DNA of 55,787 nt from Paraclostridium ghonii (lineage in GTDB: Bacteria; Bacillota; Clostridia; Peptostreptococcales; Peptostreptococcaceae): positions 1 to 55,787 of the forward strand of contig NZ_JAKEDR010000002.1 in NCBI RefSeq assembly GCF_023653455.1, in the 5' to 3' direction. Under the pieces are notes generated by a model. The model did not search any database and had not been told where the DNA came from. It was given only the letters and a program-made list of their open reading frames with translations. Both the position numbers and the translations under genes were made by a program. Below, piece after piece: positions 54,089 to 55,787 of the stretch. How positions within the stretch are numbered: position 1 is the first letter of the stretch; every line of letters begins with the position of its first letter.

Positions 54089-55735
54089 CTATATCCTTTC
54101 TACTAAAAAAGCTATTCTAGTTCCTTTTTCTAATCTTTCAATAACCAATCCCTCTCCATAAATAAGTTTTAATCTTTTATGAACATTATATAAACCAATT
54201 TTATTGTTTTCAATATCATCTTGATAAATCTTTCTAATAATATCTTCCTCTATACCTACACCACTATCTATAATTTCTATTTTCACCTTATCTCTGTATT
54301 CTTTAACATTTATATTGATATAACCTTTACCCTTTGATTTTAAAATACCATGTACAATAGCATTTTCAACTAATGGCTGTATTATTAGACTTGGAATCTT
54401 TATATCTATATCATCCACATCATAGATTATGTTTAATCTATCTCCAAACCTAGCTCTCTCAATATTTACATAAGCATCAACTTGGTTTAGTTCTTTTTTT
54501 AGAGATATAAATTCATCACTAATTTCTAAATTATATCTTAAAAAATTAGCTAAATTCATTACTATGTTCCTAGCTTCATTAGCGTCTATTCTTATACATG
54601 CACTAATAGCATTTAAGGCATTAAATAGAAAGTGAGGATTTATTTGTGCTTGAAGTGCTTTTATCTCAGATTTATTTGCAATTTCCTTAATCTCTTCTAC
54701 CCTAGATATTTCCATTAATGTTGAAATAAGTTGAGATAAACCTACTGCTAGCGCCTGTAGAGAATATGTTATTTTATGTTTTCTTTTATAGTAAATTTTT
54801 AGCGTACCAACTACCTCATTTTTCTCTCTGAGAGGAATTATTATAGATGACTTTATAACTGAATCATTATATTGATTATCATCATTTCTTATGGATATAT
54901 TTCCACTTTCAATAACTTTTTTTGTACAATCAGTAATACTCTCATAACCATTAATGTATTTTTCTTCCCCTAGTCCCACATATGCAAGTACGTATTTTTT
55001 ATCTGTTATAGATACTGCATCAGCATTTATATCATCTTTTATAATCGTACATATCTTATTTAATCCGTCCTTATCTAAGTTACGAAAGTAAGGTAGTGTT
55101 TTATTAGCTATTTCAAGTGCAAGCTTCGACTGTTTTGCAGCTATTCTTTCCTTATCCTCCTCAATACTCTGTACTAATCGTACTATAATCCCAATACTAA
55201 ACTGACCTAGTATCATTGGAATCGATATCTTTAACACTATTTCATGAGCTATATAATAATCTTTGCTAAGTATCAAAATTAATACCATCTCAATTGTCAT
55301 TGTTAACATACCGCCTAATATTCCATATATCCATCGATTATTCTTAGGTACGTTTTTGTATATTATGCCTGAAATTCCCCCTGCTATTAAACTACTTATT
55401 AAGCATGGAATAGATGTCACTCCATTTATATCAATAAAATATCTATGTACTCCAGATACAATACCCGTAGTTATACCGACTATCGGCCCAAACATTATAC
55501 CTCCAGATATTATAACTACATTCCTTACATTTATTAAAGAGCCATAATAATCTAGTGCAAAATATGTTGAGAATACTGCAAAAGCACTAAATATTGAACA
55601 TATTATAATATAGTCTCTTGTTTTATATTGTTCGTTTGTAAAAATTTCTTTAACCCTTGATATTTTAGTTACTAAAAAAAATGCAAATATTATAAGCATT
55701 GATCTCTCTAAAAAATTTAATAAGATTATATCCAT
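54089..55735 (-). CDS. LytS-family sensor histidine kinase
   Basis: A 548-residue kinase. The N-terminal ~190 residues are a 5TMR-LYT membrane sensor (YGSLINVRNVVIISGGIMFG; GITTGIVSGVHRYFID). A GAF domain follows (~215-340), then the His kinase motif INPHFLFNALNAI and an ATPase domain with PSLIIQPLVENAIVHG and DSGVGI. AGGAG precedes the ATG. Family members such as BtsS, YpdA and LytS sense pyruvate or envelope state; here the neighbouring carboxylate-type transporter favours a metabolite. Confidence 0.88.
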   Translation of the reverse strand: MDIILLNFLERSMLIIFAFFLVTKISRVKEIFTNEQYKTRDYIIICSIFSAFAVFSTYFALDYYGSLINVRNVVIISGGIMFGPIVGITTGIVSGVHRYFIDINGVTSIPCLISSLIAGGISGIIYKNVPKNNRWIYGILGGMLTMTIEMVLILILSKDYYIAHEIVLKISIPMILGQFSIGIIVRLVQSIEEDKERIAAKQSKLALEIANKTLPYFRNLDKDGLNKICTIIKDDINADAVSITDKKYVLAYVGLGEEKYINGYESITDCTKKVIESGNISIRNDDNQYNDSVIKSSIIIPLREKNEVVGTLKIYYKRKHKITYSLQALAVGLSQLISTLMEISRVEEIKEIANKSEIKALQAQINPHFLFNALNAISACIRIDANEARNIVMNLANFLRYNLEISDEFISLKKELNQVDAYVNIERARFGDRLNIIYDVDDIDIKIPSLIIQPLVENAIVHGILKSKGKGYININVKEYRDKVKIEIIDSGVGIEEDIIRKIYQDDIENNKIGLYNVHKRLKLIYGEGLVIERLEKGTRIAFLVERI

Positions 55736-55787
55736 ATACTTCAGCTCCTAAATACATTTTTATGATCTATATAACTTAATCTTATAG

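Noticed and set aside
1..55787. CRISPR arrays, prophage, insertion sequences, rRNA or tRNA genes
   Set aside because: No regularly spaced direct repeats, no transposase, integrase or phage proteins, and no rRNA or tRNA sequence were seen on either strand.

Overview
The window is AT-rich, with A/T-biased codons, strong GGAGG-type ribosome binding sites and many hairpin-plus-T-run terminators. The gene set includes a T-box, amino-acid racemase, tungsten aldehyde oxidoreductase, enoate reductase, NhaC, a sigma-54 activator and RidA. This points to a proteolytic anaerobic clostridium, most like the Peptostreptococcaceae (Clostridioides, Paeniclostridium or Paraclostridium). I see no rRNA, tRNA, CRISPR array, phage module or complete insertion sequence. 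It reads as a chromosomal metabolic and transport region.

Layout. 1-2.4 kb: an RpiR regulator and a GH4 6-phospho-glucosidase. 2.6-5.8 kb: a T-box leader, whose antiterminator/terminator half is repeated after a GC-rich palindromic insert, ahead of an ornithine-racemase-type enzyme and a YjiH-like membrane protein. 5.9-9.5 kb: a Fur-controlled ferric iron ABC importer. 9.6-17.4 kb: a Ter stress operon (YceG-like, TelA, three TerD) followed by a calcium P-type ATPase. 17.5-22.8 kb: a MacB/FtsX-type ABC exporter and an OmpR/histidine kinase pair. 23.0-23.7 kb: a lone glycosyltransferase.

23.9-30.4 kb is a complete tungsten module: tungstate importer TupBCA, a MoaD-like carrier, its ThiF/MoeB-like activator, MoaA and aldehyde:ferredoxin oxidoreductase. 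A candidate Moco/tungsten-cofactor riboswitch precedes the oxidoreductase. 30.7-35.7 kb is a sigma-54 locus. A sigma-54 activator lies between two nearly identical -24/-12 promoters. One promoter drives ridA and a glutaredoxin-like gene. The other drives nhaC through the remains of a C-S lyase gene. 35.9-36.0 kb holds an unexplained structured element.

36-45 kb carries a C39-like peptidase, a divergent deformylase, a 2-enoate reductase, a CotA-type multicopper oxidase, a shortened DUF4386 protein, a berberine-bridge-type flavoprotein and a CCG-domain iron-sulfur protein. 45.6-46.9 kb has an AzgA-type purine permease. 47.3-51.8 kb has a large iron-sulfur flavoprotein with a DUF5692-like membrane partner and a divergent TetR regulator. 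52-55.7 kb has an OFA-type MFS transporter and a LytS/LytTR two-component pair.

The most notable items are the twin sigma-54 promoters with the broken lyase, the candidate tungsten-cofactor riboswitch, the interrupted T-box duplication, the ~110-nt structured element at 35.9 kb, and the uncharacterised iron-sulfur flavoprotein/membrane-protein pair.
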